DNA of 23,362 nt from a bacterium. GTDB lineage: Bacteria; Bacillota; Bacilli; Lactobacillales; Streptococcaceae. Below the pieces are notes generated by a model. The model did no database searches and was not told where the DNA came from. It saw nothing but the letters and a program-made list of their open reading frames with translations. This document shows positions 14,427-22,644 of this stretch, piece by piece (the first letter of the stretch is position 1; every line of letters starts with the position of its first letter). The translations under genes were made by a program, and so were the position numbers. The stretch spans positions 1 through 23,362 of the forward strand of contig CAJNBX010000020.1 of assembly GCA_905221115.1 (NCBI GenBank), written 5' to 3'.

Positions 14427-15731
14427 TCACTTGAATCTGAGGCCTTTTGGAAAATAATTTTTCAAAACATTTCCAGTCACCTTAGCAAAGCCCAAGCCAT
14501 TTCCTTGAACCAAAACTTGGTACCAACCATTTGGCAGACTTTCTGCCAGCTGAACGGTTTCTCCAGCGGCATACTTTACAAACGCTTCTTGGTCAATTTC
14601 AACCGACTGCTTAACCTGACTCGGTTTCAAGGCTAGACCAAGAGCAAAACTAGGCTCAAAGCGTTTCTTCTTAAAAGTGCCCAGATGCAGGCCATTCCGA
14701 GCAATCTTGAGCTTCCCTAAATCTGGCAAGAGTTCGGGCAAGAGATAGAGTTGGTCTCCAAAAGTCTGCAAAATTCCCCTTAGATTGGTCTTCAAATGTT
14801 TTTGGGCAAATTCCTGCCACAAGACAACTTGTTCACGACTGTGATTGCTCTTACTTGCCTTACATTTTGGTGCTAAATTTTCACCTTTAAATTGCAAATG
14901 GGCGACAAACTGACCCTCTCCCTTAAAATGATGAGGGTACATTCGAGCCGTTTCTGGCAGGTCAATTCCATCTACCATTCCATTGATATGCTCTACTGGC
15001 AACAAATCAAAATCATACTCTTCCAGCAACCACTTGACAATCTCTTCGTTTTCCTCAGGTGCCCAGGTACAGGTTGAATAAACCAAGCGACCACCTTCAG
15101 CTAGCATGGTTACTGCATCTTCCAGAATTTCTCTTTGCAAGCTAGCACATTGACTCGGATAATCTAAGCTCCAATAGTCCATAGCATCTGGTTGCTTACG
15201 GAACATCCCTTCACCAGAGCAAGGGGCATCAAGAACGATTAGGTCAAAATAGCCTTTAAAAACCTTGGCCAAGCGGTCAGCAGATTCATTGGTCACCACA
15301 ACATTTGTCGCTCCAAAGCGCTCCATGTTTTCTACTAAAATCTTAGCCCGTTTGCTTGAAATTTCATTAGAAACAAGAAGGCCCTCCCCTGCTAGATAGG
15401 CTGCTAGCTGAGTTGATTTTCCACCCGGTGCAGCAGCCAAATCCAAGACTTTCATACCAGGAACGGGCTGGGCTACCTGAGCAACCATCTGAGCAGCAGG
15501 TTCTTGCGAATAAACTAAACCAGTAGCATGCTCAGGCGATTTCCCTGAAACCTTCCCATAATGTCCCCAAGGAGTTTGAGGAATGGCATCAGGAAAGGAA
15601 ACTGGCGCTTCTTTTAAAGGATTGACCCGAAAGGCCGAAACCGCTTCCTCCTCAAAAGAGGCAAGAAAATCTCTTGCCTCAACTCCTAGTATCTCTTCAT
15701 ATTTTTCAACAAATCCTTCTGGAAATTGCAT
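14427..15731 (-). CDS. rsmF: RsmB/NOP-family (RsmF-like) rRNA m5C methyltransferase
   Basis: A SAM-dependent cytosine-5 RNA methyltransferase of the NOL1/NOP2/Sun family, probably acting on 16S rRNA. In 434 residues it shows the SAM site DLAAAPGGKS (97-106), DAPCSGEGMFRK (168-179, C171) and YSTCTWAPEENE (218-229, C221), the two cysteines used for catalysis and product release. The C-terminal third corresponds to the RsmF-type RNA-binding extension, which separates it from the shorter RsmB. The exact target base is not predictable. Its ATG directly abuts the stop of the preceding gene (TAAATG), so it is probably translated by reinitiation. Family assignment is firm; the gene symbol less so. 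Confidence 0.88.
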   Translation of the reverse strand: MQFPEGFVEKYEEILGVEARDFLASFEEEAVSAFRVNPLKEAPVSFPDAIPQTPWGHYGKVSGKSPEHATGLVYSQEPAAQMVAQVAQPVPGMKVLDLAAAPGGKSTQLAAYLAGEGLLVSNEISSKRAKILVENMERFGATNVVVTNESADRLAKVFKGYFDLIVLDAPCSGEGMFRKQPDAMDYWSLDYPSQCASLQREILEDAVTMLAEGGRLVYSTCTWAPEENEEIVKWLLEEYDFDLLPVEHINGMVDGIDLPETARMYPHHFKGEGQFVAHLQFKGENLAPKCKASKSNHSREQVVLWQEFAQKHLKTNLRGILQTFGDQLYLLPELLPDLGKLKIARNGLHLGTFKKKRFEPSFALGLALKPSQVKQSVEIDQEAFVKYAAGETVQLAESLPNGWYQVLVQGNGLGFAKVTGNVLKNYFPKGLRFK

Positions 15732-16505
15732 TTAAGTTCTTTTCCTTTCGTAAATATAGGACTGAATTTCCTCCCGCATCTCAAGAGGTAGCATCATGAC
15801 CGGTTGTCTGGTTTGAAAATCAGGAGCTTCACCAGAAAGGGTCACAATCCGATAGCCCAGACTTTCCCCTAAAATACTAGCTGCAGCATAATCCCATGGT
15901 TGCAGATAGGTGACATAGGTCAACAAACGCCCTGACAAAATCTTGGCAAAACTAATGGCCGCACTCCCATAGACACGAACACCGAGGACCGCTCGACTCA
16001 AATCAGCCAGCCCCCATTCGTTGGTTTCCAACATACCACTATTCCCTGCAATGAGAAAATCTCCAAGTGGTTTTGCTTTAAAAGGAGCTAGGGGCTTATC
16101 GTTTCGACAAACTGGAAAGGCTCCACCACCATGGTAACAATCCCCTTTGACCACATCATAAATCAGTCCAAACTGCCCCTGACCATTTTCAAAATAAGCC
16201 ACCATAACAGCAAAATCTTCCTGCTGGGCTACAAAGTTATTGGTACCATCAATGGGATCAATGACCCAAACCTTTCCTTCTTGAACCGAAGCTCGCAGAC
16301 AACCTTCTTCAGCACAAATCTTATCCTCAGGATAACGGGACAAAATCTCACCAACCAAAAGTTCCTGAACTTCCTTGTCCAGCCTGGTCACCAAATCTGT
16401 TGGAGAGGTCTTAGTCTCAACACACAAATCTTCCTGCATATGGTCAAGAATGTACTGGCCCGCCTTCTTGACAAGCTCTTTAGAAAATTCAAATTTACTT
16501 TCCAA
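15732..16505 (-). CDS. Inositol monophosphatase family protein (SuhB-like)
   Basis: A Mg-dependent, Li-sensitive-type phosphatase of 257 residues. The metal site is complete: AEEG (E66/E67), [12 protein letters not shown] (80-91, D83 and D86) and WDYAAASIL (204-212, D205). In bacteria without inositol metabolism these proteins may act on other sugar or nucleotide phosphates (for example pAp), so the substrate is open. The start is a TTG (16503-16505), with AAGGA about 10 bases upstream; the next ATG would cut into the fold. It overlaps the upstream UPF0223 gene by 11 bases and abuts the downstream methyltransferase gene, so it sits in a coupled four-gene unit that starts with spx. Confidence 0.88.
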   Translation of the reverse strand: MESKFEFSKELVKKAGQYILDHMQEDLCVETKTSPTDLVTRLDKEVQELLVGEILSRYPEDKICAEEGCLRASVQEGKVWVIDPIDGTNNFVAQQEDFAVMVAYFENGQGQFGLIYDVVKGDCYHGGGAFPVCRNDKPLAPFKAKPLGDFLIAGNSGMLETNEWGLADLSRAVLGVRVYGSAAISFAKILSGRLLTYVTYLQPWDYAAASILGESLGYRIVTLSGEAPDFQTRQPVMMLPLEMREEIQSYIYERKRT

Positions 16506-16773
16506 GAGAAATCTTTCCTTCCCCTTTTTCCTTGGCAGCCTGAACTACTCGGTAAAGCGAATAGTCACTAACCGTTTCAAATTCTCGTCCCAAACGTTTC
16601 TCTTCGCTCTTGCTTGGCACAACCGCTTTGAATCCCTTATAGGAGTCCAGTAACTTTTTAGCCTCTACCTTGCCTTCATAGGCAGCTTCAACATCATTAA
16701 AAAAAGAAAGCACTGAAGCAAGTTCTTCAGTGCTCCACGACAAATCTAGTGGGTAACTATACTGTTTGTTCAT
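16495..16773 (-). CDS. UPF0223 family protein (YktA-like)
   Basis: A small cytoplasmic protein of 92 residues and unknown function, recognised as UPF0223 from the start [17 protein letters not shown], the middle [14 protein letters not shown] and length near 90. Its ATG shares one base with the spx stop (TAATG), and its end overlaps the phosphatase gene by 11 bases. In streptococci and bacilli this family tends to sit beside the inositol monophosphatase gene, as here. No ribosome binding site is obvious, which fits coupled translation. Confidence 0.88.
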   Translation of the reverse strand: MNKQYSYPLDLSWSTEELASVLSFFNDVEAAYEGKVEAKKLLDSYKGFKAVVPSKSEEKRLGREFETVSDYSLYRVVQAAKEKGEGKISLGK

Positions 16774-17174
16774 TAACTAATACCAGCTCTCATTCTTGCT
16801 TCTTTTAGTTCTTGCTTACGGTAACTACGAGGGAGAAAAGCACGAATCTCATCTTCATTAAAACCGATCTGCATACGTTTGGCATCAATAATAATGGGAC
16901 GACGCAAAAGACTAGGATACTGCTCAATCAAATAAAGCAATTCTGATACCGAAATACTTTCTACATCAATATCTAATTTTTGAAAAATTTTTGAACGAGT
17001 TGAAATGATGTCATCAGTACCATTTTCGGTCAAGGAAAGAATGTGTTGCAATTCTTTTCTTGTTAAAGGACTGGTCATAATATTGTGTTCCTCAAAGGGC
17101 ACCTTATGTTTTTCTAACCAGGCCTTTGCCTTACGACATGAAGTACAGCTCGGTGATAGGAATAGTGTAATCAT
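16773..17174 (-). CDS. spx: Spx-family transcriptional regulator (SpxA)
   Basis: An ArsC-fold global regulator that binds the RNA polymerase alpha C-terminal domain rather than DNA alone, controlling oxidative/thiol stress genes and, in pneumococcus, competence (SpxA1). Of 133 residues, the redox switch CTSC is at 10-13, and RPII (about 92-95) and the basic C-terminal region ([12 protein letters not shown]) match Spx. Streptococci usually have two paralogues; this neighbourhood (UPF0223, phosphatase) is the one I associate with SpxA1, but that is recollection. It is the first gene of its unit, with its own promoter. Confidence 0.92.
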   Translation of the reverse strand: MITLFLSPSCTSCRKAKAWLEKHKVPFEEHNIMTSPLTRKELQHILSLTENGTDDIISTRSKIFQKLDIDVESISVSELLYLIEQYPSLLRRPIIIDAKRMQIGFNEDEIRAFLPRSYRKQELKEARMRAGIS

Positions 17175-17208
17175 GCTTTTCTCTTCTTATCTATACTTTG
17201 CTACCTCT

Positions 17209-17237
17209 ATTATACAAAAAAATAAAGCGCTTGACTA
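17209..17237 (-). promoter_or_regulatory. spx promoter
   Basis: On the minus strand TAGTCA (17232-17237) is 17 bases from TATAAT (17209-17214). The expected leader is about 28 bases and carries an AAGAG ribosome binding site. Confidence 0.75.
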
Positions 17238-17248
17238 GAGATTTTTAG

Positions 17249-17281
17249 AAAAAAAGCCTATTTTTTCAAGAAAAATAGACT
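17249..17281 (-). terminator. Terminator upstream of spx, ending the hemW unit
   Basis: Arms 17255-17265 and 17271-17281 pair over 11 bp with one G-U wobble and a 5-base loop, followed on the minus strand by eight T. About 100 bases separate it from the last gene of the hemW unit. That spacer (17282-17385) holds only a small dyad, GAATTA-GT-TAATTC, that I cannot interpret. Confidence 0.75.
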
Positions 17282-17385
17282 GTTTGCGAACGATTAATAC
17301 ATTTCTGAATTAGTTAATTCACTCTTAACGATAGTTTCGAATTACACACCTAATTTATACATGTAAAATAAGAACATCTTTCGTT

Positions 17386-18003
17386 TCACTTCCTACGACT
17401 TTTTAGATAAAGATAGCCAAAGAAGCTTTCATAGAGGGCAAAAAAGAGGAGGAAGGCATGAAGGAAAAAGGTCTCTGGCAAAATCAGAATAACAGGATCC
17501 TTGGCTGGATCAAAAAGCCAAGTATCATCTCCCACAAAGAGAATTTGATGGAACATAGTAAAGAATTGGTCAAAACCAATCAACACTCCCCCTAGCCCAA
17601 TCAGTAAAGGCAAAACCACTAGAGCCAAAAGCCCTTTACTAAATAGAGACAAGAAGCCCTTTTTTACAATCCCTTTGACAAAGACGTAAAAACTTGGCAG
17701 TGTCACTAGAGCAACTAGCTGCACCAAGTGAAAGAGATTCTTGACCACTGCGAAATGGTGCAGACCAGCTGCTGACGAACGAAAATCTGGCATCTGTAAG
17801 ACCTGACTAAAAGGATTGGTCAGATAATTCATCAAGATATGAAAGTTGTACTGAATAGTTTCTGGTTTTAAATAGACCCTATCCGTTAAGTTCAGCCACT
17901 GAATTTCCAGCGGATAAACAATCCAAGCCAAATAAATGGTCAGAAGGATTGAGAGGGAGAAGAGAAAGAGCATAGAGCCCCAAAAGGTCAGTTTAGTTTT
18001 CAT
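17386..18003 (-). CDS. TIGR01906 family integral membrane protein
   Basis: A 205-residue membrane protein with about five hydrophobic segments (near 5-27, 90-115, 125-145, and two in the C-terminal part). Length, the [22 protein letters not shown] extracellular region and its place directly after a NagD-like phosphatase match the TIGR01906 family of Firmicutes, whose function is unknown. The open frame extends 11 codons upstream, but ATG 18003 begins the protein right before the first helix and overlaps the phosphatase gene by 11 bases, as neighbouring genes do. It ends the hemW unit. Confidence 0.8.
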   Translation of the reverse strand: MKTKLTFWGSMLFLFSLSILLTIYLAWIVYPLEIQWLNLTDRVYLKPETIQYNFHILMNYLTNPFSQVLQMPDFRSSAAGLHHFAVVKNLFHLVQLVALVTLPSFYVFVKGIVKKGFLSLFSKGLLALVVLPLLIGLGGVLIGFDQFFTMFHQILFVGDDTWLFDPAKDPVILILPETFFLHAFLLFFALYESFFGYLYLKSRRK

Positions 18004-18766
18004 CAAAGTTCCACTCCGCAAGGCTAGAAACCACATGAGTCGGTGCGATTGGCAGGTCTGCCACTTCTTCTGCCTTGGTAAAACCTGTCGTCACCAAGAG
18101 CGTTGGAATGCCATTGTCAATCCCTGCTCGGATATCCGTCAGATAGTTGTCCCCAACCATAATCAACTCTTCACGTTCCAAACCTAAGTGCTCAACTGCC
18201 TTGTCCATAATAATGGCATTTGGTTTCCCAATATAAACGGGATTCACTCGTGTTGCTACTTCAAGAAGTGTAATCAGTGAACCAGCACCAGGCAAAAGAC
18301 CGCGCTCTGTCGGTATGTTTAGGTCAGGGTTGGTTCCGATAAAATGAGCTCCCTTTTGGATAGCTAGAGTTGCTGTCGCAAATTTTTCATAGTCAACTTG
18401 CCAGTCCAGGCCTACTACCACATAGGCTGGATTATCCTTGTCTTCCACATAACCAGCCGCCTTGATGGCTTCCTTGAGCCCTGCTTCTCCGATGACATAG
18501 ACGGTCTTTTCCAGTCCCAAGTCATTCATATAGTCGATGGTTGCCAACGTCGCTGTGTAGACAGTCGATAGAGGCGTATCAATATTAAAATTCTGAGCCA
18601 GCATCTCCTGAACACTCTCTGGAGTGCGGGTTGTATTGTTAGTCACAAAAAGATAGGGGATATCTCGCTTTTGCAATTCATGGACAAAAGCTTCTCCTGC
18701 CGGAATTCGGTCCTTCCCCTTATAAATGGTTCCGTCTAAATCAATTAAATAGCCTTTATATTTCAT
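17993..18766 (-). CDS. NagD-type HAD-IIA phosphatase
   Basis: A cytoplasmic haloacid-dehalogenase phosphatase, 257 residues, of the NagD/TIGR01457 subgroup. The four HAD motifs are in order: DLDGT (9-13, nucleophile D9 and acid D11), VTNN (41-44), YIGKPN (K180) and MVGDNYLTD (D205, D210), with the large alpha/beta cap of type IIA between motifs II and III. Substrates of such enzymes include nucleotide and small sugar phosphates; the physiological one is not deducible. It starts 10 bases after the thioesterase gene and overlaps the membrane-protein gene. Annotators often label it NagD although it is not next to nag genes here. Confidence 0.9.
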   Translation of the reverse strand: MKYKGYLIDLDGTIYKGKDRIPAGEAFVHELQKRDIPYLFVTNNTTRTPESVQEMLAQNFNIDTPLSTVYTATLATIDYMNDLGLEKTVYVIGEAGLKEAIKAAGYVEDKDNPAYVVVGLDWQVDYEKFATATLAIQKGAHFIGTNPDLNIPTERGLLPGAGSLITLLEVATRVNPVYIGKPNAIIMDKAVEHLGLEREELIMVGDNYLTDIRAGIDNGIPTLLVTTGFTKAEEVADLPIAPTHVVSSLAEWNFDEN

Positions 18767-18776
18767 CTATTTCTTC

Positions 18777-19514
18777 CTAATCCTTTTTTATTTCTTGCCA
18801 AGTGATGATAGCTTGAGCATTGGTCGCACCGTCGCTTGTAATTTCATGCTTACTTTCCAGTTCAGACCGTTCAACAGCCGATGTAATCACCCCACCTGGT
18901 CGAACTTCCTTGACATACTTGAGGTTGATTTTCTTGGGAATATACTGGGTCAAAAAATCCGCTCCCATGACCTCAAAAATCCAATCCAGGTATTTACTAT
19001 TATTGACATGACCATTCATATCCAAGTCGTAAAAACGGACATGGTAATCCTTGCTGACCGGCACTTCCAAAGGCTCATACTTTGGTCCGCGGATAAGCTT
19101 TTTATCAAAATCAGACTGGTAAGGAGCCACAATCTCAGGTTCAACAGCATGAACTTTTCGACTGTCGCGGTCCATGAGAACAAAGGTTGCCATCATGTGG
19201 ATGAGTTCCTGACCTGCTTCATCATAAATGGTAAAGCGACGGTAACAAAAAAGTCGATTGTAGCTCAAAGCTTCCGTTTCAATGGTGATTTCTTCCGCAA
19301 AACGAGGCAAACGAACCACCTCAATATCATAATCTGTGATAATCCAGACCAGATTATGCTCTTCCAAAATAGTCTTATCACTAACTCCCAGTTCAATAGA
19401 CTGCATCCCTGAAACTTGCAGGGATAGCAAAATCACATCTGGAAGCTTGATATGACCGTTCATATCAGCCATATCAAAAGGAATTTTCATTTTCATTTGA
19501 TAAGTTAAGCCCAT
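18777..19514 (-). CDS. Acyl-ACP thioesterase
   Basis: A double hot-dog thioesterase of the FatA/FatB-like family (Acyl-ACP_TE), 245 residues. It releases fatty acids from acyl-carrier protein in the cytoplasm. The N-terminal hot-dog opens with FDMADMNGHIKLPDVI (13-28). The C-terminal hot-dog carries DLDMNGHVNNSKYLDW (163-178) with the catalytic D165, N167 and H169 set. Chain-length preference is not predictable. Its ATG is 4 bases after the hemW stop, and the ribosome binding site (GGAG) is inside hemW, so it is coupled to hemW. Confidence 0.9.
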   Translation of the reverse strand: MGLTYQMKMKIPFDMADMNGHIKLPDVILLSLQVSGMQSIELGVSDKTILEEHNLVWIITDYDIEVVRLPRFAEEITIETEALSYNRLFCYRRFTIYDEAGQELIHMMATFVLMDRDSRKVHAVEPEIVAPYQSDFDKKLIRGPKYEPLEVPVSKDYHVRFYDLDMNGHVNNSKYLDWIFEVMGADFLTQYIPKKINLKYVKEVRPGGVITSAVERSELESKHEITSDGATNAQAIITWQEIKKD

Positions 19515-19518
19515 GATC

Positions 19519-20649
19519 CTACTCCAAAATAAATCGTTCTGCTACGGTGTCTCCCAAAAAGAGACCTCTCTTTGTCATACGAACTCGGTCACCCTCTATT
19601 TGCATGAGACCTTGTTGAACCAAGTCCTTGACAATTTCTCCATAAAGTCCATCGAAAGACCGTCCAAATTTTTCCTCAAATCGCGCCATGGAGACTCCTG
19701 ATTTCTTGCGGAGGCCCAAGAACATTTCCTCTTCCATTTGCTCTTTTTGACTCAGGTGCTCTTCTGTGATACGAGCATTGCCTTCCTCAACCGCACTGAG
19801 ATAATGACGAATGGGACCATGGTTTTTATAGCGTACTCCATTTACATAACCAGATGCCCCAGCACCGATGCCATAGTATTCAGCATTGTCCCAGTACATG
19901 AGATTGTGACGACTTTCAAAACCGGATTTGGAGAAATTGGAAATCTCATAATGTTCAAAACCAGCTCGCTCTAGCTCTGCGATGATGTACTCAAACATCT
20001 CAGCTTCCAGTTCCTCTTTAGGCAGAGGCAATTTCCCTCGTCTCATACGGTTCATAAAGACCGTATGATTTTCCAAAATCAAGCTATACAAACTCATATG
20101 GGGAATATCAAGTCCAATGGCCTTAGCAACATTTTCCTTGACCTGCTCCATGGTCTGACCAGGAAGTGCATAAATCAAGTCGATGGAGATATTGTCAAAA
20201 CCAGACAGTTTCAGACGGTCGATATTTTCATAAATATCCTTCTCCAAATGACTACGCCCAATCTTTTTCAGCATCTTATCATCAAAGGTCTGCACACCTA
20301 GCGAAACACGATTGACAGCCGAGTTCTTCAAAACAGCAATCTTATCCGCGTCCAAGTCGCCTGGATTGGCCTCAATGGTCAACTCCTCTAAGACAGACAA
20401 GTCCAAGTTTTTAGTCAAGCCATCCAATAACACCTCCAGTTGCGGAGCTGACAAAGCTGTCGGTGTGCCACCACCGATGTAGAGGGTTGACAACTTTTGA
20501 ATATCATAAGATTGAAACTCTTCTAATAAATGCTCCAAATAGCTATCAACTGGCTGATTTTTTATGAAGACCTTTGAAAAATCACAATAATAACAAATCT
20601 GGGTACAAAATGGGATGTGCACATAGGCTGACGTTGGTTTTTTCTGCAT
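19519..20649 (-). CDS. hemW: Radical SAM heme chaperone HemW
   Basis: A 376-residue radical SAM protein, often mis-called coproporphyrinogen oxidase HemN. The cluster motif CTQICYYC (C15, C19, C22) binds the 4Fe-4S, followed by YIGGGTPTAL and IEANPGD. The single-cysteine pattern and lack of the extra HemN N-terminal part indicate HemW, which transfers heme; streptococci lack heme synthesis, which agrees. The frame opens further upstream (GTG at 20718), but the conserved protein starts at ATG 20649. An extended -10 lies only 7 bases before this ATG and there is no ribosome binding site, so the transcript may be leaderless. It is the first gene of a four-gene unit. Confidence 0.92.
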   Translation of the reverse strand: MQKKPTSAYVHIPFCTQICYYCDFSKVFIKNQPVDSYLEHLLEEFQSYDIQKLSTLYIGGGTPTALSAPQLEVLLDGLTKNLDLSVLEELTIEANPGDLDADKIAVLKNSAVNRVSLGVQTFDDKMLKKIGRSHLEKDIYENIDRLKLSGFDNISIDLIYALPGQTMEQVKENVAKAIGLDIPHMSLYSLILENHTVFMNRMRRGKLPLPKEELEAEMFEYIIAELERAGFEHYEISNFSKSGFESRHNLMYWDNAEYYGIGAGASGYVNGVRYKNHGPIRHYLSAVEEGNARITEEHLSQKEQMEEEMFLGLRKKSGVSMARFEEKFGRSFDGLYGEIVKDLVQQGLMQIEGDRVRMTKRGLFLGDTVAERFILE

Positions 20650-20656
20650 AGTACTT

Positions 20657-20665
20657 ATTATACCA
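20657..20665 (-). promoter_or_regulatory. hemW extended -10 promoter
   Basis: TGGTATAAT on the minus strand (TATAAT at 20657-20662). There is no consensus -35. The -10 ends 7 bases before the hemW ATG, so transcription is expected to start at or next to the start codon. Confidence 0.7.
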
Positions 20666-20672
20666 CAAAAGC

Positions 20673-20716
20673 GAACAATACTTAGAATTCCGTTTAACAA
20701 AATCCTAGCATTGTTC
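20673..20716. repeat. Inverted repeat over the hemW upstream region
   Basis: GAACAAT (20673-20679) and ATTGTTC (20710-20716) form a dyad that continues inward with a one-base bulge as CTTAG/CTAG. It covers the place where a -35 would be, so it may be an operator or a hairpin ending upstream transcription; it lacks a long T-run. Confidence 0.45.
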
Positions 20717-20732
20717 ACTTTCTTTATCTAAA

Positions 20733-20803
20733 CATTCTTTGTATTTTATGACGAACACGATTCCCAGAATCAATCTAGTTCGTTGTTAAAACACAAAAGA
20801 ATG
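20733..20803. repeat. Large imperfect stem-loop downstream of the surface-protein fragment
   Basis: Arms 20733-20756 and 20778-20803 pair over about 24 bases with few mismatches and gaps (CATTC-TTTGT and GTTCGT/ACGAAC ends). A further small hairpin sits at the tip (GATTC 20759-20763, GAATC 20767-20771). A 12-base palindrome (20801-20812) follows. It may be a bidirectional terminator or a small mobile repeat; I cannot assign it to RUP or SPRITE from memory. Confidence 0.6.
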
Positions 20804-20824
20804 AATATTCATCTGACTAAATTT

Positions 20825-21436
20825 TTAGTCTTCTTTTTTCTTGCGAGCTACAAGTCCAAATCCACTCAATAGTCCAAGAAGTCCTAGAGATGCAAGAGCA
20901 GCATTTGATTCTGTTCCTGTATTTGGCAATACATTTTGAGAATCATTTGACTTAGCTCCATTATCAACAGTAGTCTTAATATCTACCTGATCTGCATTTG
21001 GAGTAGCTGGTGCTGGTGTATCTTGACCAGAACCTCCATTAGTGTCTGGTGTGACTGGTATTTCTACCTTAGTTCCTGTTTTGCCATTTCCTTTATCGTA
21101 CTCTGGTGTGTAGATATCTTTGTCTTGGTTTGTGACTGTTACTTCTACTGGAACGATATCTTTTGAACCATCTGAGTAAGTTACTTTAGCAACCGCATTT
21201 CCAACATTACCTTTTGTAGCTGTTGATGGTTTACTTACAACTGTAACAGTTTCTGGTCCATTGCCTTTTACTTTAGCAATGACTTCAGAATCTTCAATCA
21301 CATGATTTGGATCAACCGTTAAACCTTCTCCTATTGGATTATATTTATCCGCTTGTTCTTGGACTTTAATCGTTACAGGATAATCACCTTTATTTCCTAT
21401 TGGTATTCCTGTAATTTGTCCATTCGCATATGGATT
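20825..21436 (-). pseudogene. 3' fragment of an LPxTG surface protein with Rib/YPDG-type repeat
   Basis: The frame from 21436 to the stop at 20825 encodes the C-terminal 203 residues of a cell-wall-anchored protein with no start of its own; an in-frame TAA at 21437-21439 cuts it off. The fragment begins NPYANGQITGIP, continues through a Rib/alpha-like domain (ADKYNPIGEGLTV... then VTYSDGSKDIVPVEVTV), a Pro/Thr-rich linker and a standard sorting signal: LPNTG (20915-20929), hydrophobic helix, RKKKED. An internal GTG at 21301 exists but has no ribosome binding site, and it would lack a signal peptide. The protein would not be exported, so I call it a truncated remnant or silent cassette. Confidence 0.8.
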
Positions 21437-21494
21437 TTATAAAAGATGGGAAAATTAAAATCTATAGGCAATTTAATGCCAATTAACGCCGATT

Positions 21495-22147
21495 CTATCC
21501 TTGGGCATCTATAAATTCATGTAATTTATCTTGCAATAATTTTCCTCTATCTTTTATAAAGGTATCATATATAGATTTATTTATTTCCTTCTCTCGCTCA
21601 CATATATCTTTTTTTGAAATATGCACTTTATCTATTTTAAATATATCATTAATTTTTAAATATTTTTCCTCACAAGTTAAATTTTCCTTTTTTTTAGCAA
21701 ATGATCCATTACTAATCTTTCTATTTGTTTCTTCTTTTAATAAAGTCAGATTACCGATTCTATTTTTCAACTTAGAATTTTTTTATTAAATTTATTGAAG
21801 TACTGATTTTGAGGAATAATATGTTCGATTTCCCATATCGATTCTTCATTAAATCTATATTTTTTTAAAAGAGTATTAATATCACTTTCAGAATCAAATA
21901 AAGAAAGACATATAAGAATGAATCTTGTAAACTTTCTATGCTTACTATAAAAATTGGAGATATTTGGAGAAACATAGTATTCATAGATAGTATAATGCCT
22001 TTTCACATAATTTATAAGATAATCAGCTAATTCATCAACATTTTCTAAACTAGGATTATCTTCTTGATTTTTTCCTTTTAAATCTGCAATTATGCCTTTA
22101 TCAAACATTAAGTTTAAATAATCATCATAATTATTTTTCATACTCAC
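21495..22147 (-). pseudogene. Frameshifted DUF1524/HNH (GmrSD-like) nuclease remnant
   Basis: Two adjacent frames make one domain. The first (22147-21767, 126 codons) ends shortly after WEIEHIIPQNQ, the HNH histidine motif (H109). The second (from about 21770 to 21495) continues with KNRIGNLTLL and ISNGSFAKKKE, the asparagine and tail of DUF1524. The join lies at a seven-A run (plus T at 21778-21784), where a -1 shift or one added A restores the reading. The N-terminal DUF262 half of GmrSD-type (type IV restriction) proteins is absent. A start with GGGAG at 5 bases (GTG 22147) or 11 bases (ATG 22141) exists, so a short protein may still be made. The DNA is much more AT-rich than the core genes. 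Confidence 0.7.
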
Positions 22148-22213
22148 AGTGTCTCCCTTTCAAAATCTCTTTTACTTTTAGTGTATCCGCTCGGAAATGT
22201 TAACTAATAAATC

Positions 22214-22495
22214 CTATGATCTTGTATCTAAATAAATTTTCCAACCGCTATCTATGATAATAATCGTATCATTTTCGAAATCCACAACTATTCTATCACT
22301 AAAACTTAATGGAGGATTATCTCCAAATCGCACTCTAAAGCTATGTACATCCCAGTTTATCAATAAGGCACCATTGTAATATCTCACATTAACACGTCCT
22401 GTAGTCCTCCTAGTATCATGTTCAAGACTATAATTCCAATACCAACTTGTTCCGTTTATTTCACTCAAAATATCTTTTAATCTATATTTAACCAT
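22214..22495 (-). CDS. Hypothetical protein, 93 residues
   Basis: I do not recognise this protein. It is 93 residues, with no signal peptide or membrane segment. It has several tryptophans and tyrosines in the first half (GTSWYWNYSLEHD, NVRYYNGALLINWDVHSF) and a beta-rich second half with an acidic, isoleucine-rich strand (VDFENDTIIIIDSGWKIYL). A good ribosome binding site (AAAGGAG) about 10 bases before the ATG supports it being translated. It lies in AT-rich DNA between a surface-protein gene and the nuclease remnant, in the same direction. An immunity or antitoxin-like partner is possible from size and context only. Confidence 0.65.
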   Translation of the reverse strand: MVKYRLKDILSEINGTSWYWNYSLEHDTRRTTGRVNVRYYNGALLINWDVHSFRVRFGDNPPLSFSDRIVVDFENDTIIIIDSGWKIYLDTRS

Positions 22496-22544
22496 ATCAA
22501 ACCTTCTCCTTTACGCATCTTTTTAAAACGTTTACATTTATTCT

Positions 22545-22590
22545 AAAGAAAGACGGATAGAAAGTAGCTTTTAAACTTCTTTCTATCCGT
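22545..22590 (-). terminator. Terminator after the LPxTG gene
   Basis: Perfect 12 bp arms ACGGATAGAAAG (22553-22564) and its complement (22579-22590), 14-base loop. The T-run on the minus strand is interrupted (CTTTCTTT), so it is a moderate terminator. It follows the surface-protein stop by about 55 bases. Confidence 0.7.
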
Positions 22591-22644
22591 TACTTCCTCT
22601 AAGAATTAACACAACCTATTTTCAGTTCAATTTAATGACTCATC

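Noticed and set aside
18795..19412. Long plus-strand open frame (205 codons) opposite the thioesterase gene
   Set aside because: Shadow of a conserved minus-strand gene; no ribosome binding site and no recognisable domain.
20650..20718. Longer N-terminus for HemW from a GTG at 20718
   Set aside because: The added 23 residues cover the extended -10 promoter and an inverted repeat and precede the conserved family start; ribosome binding site is weak.
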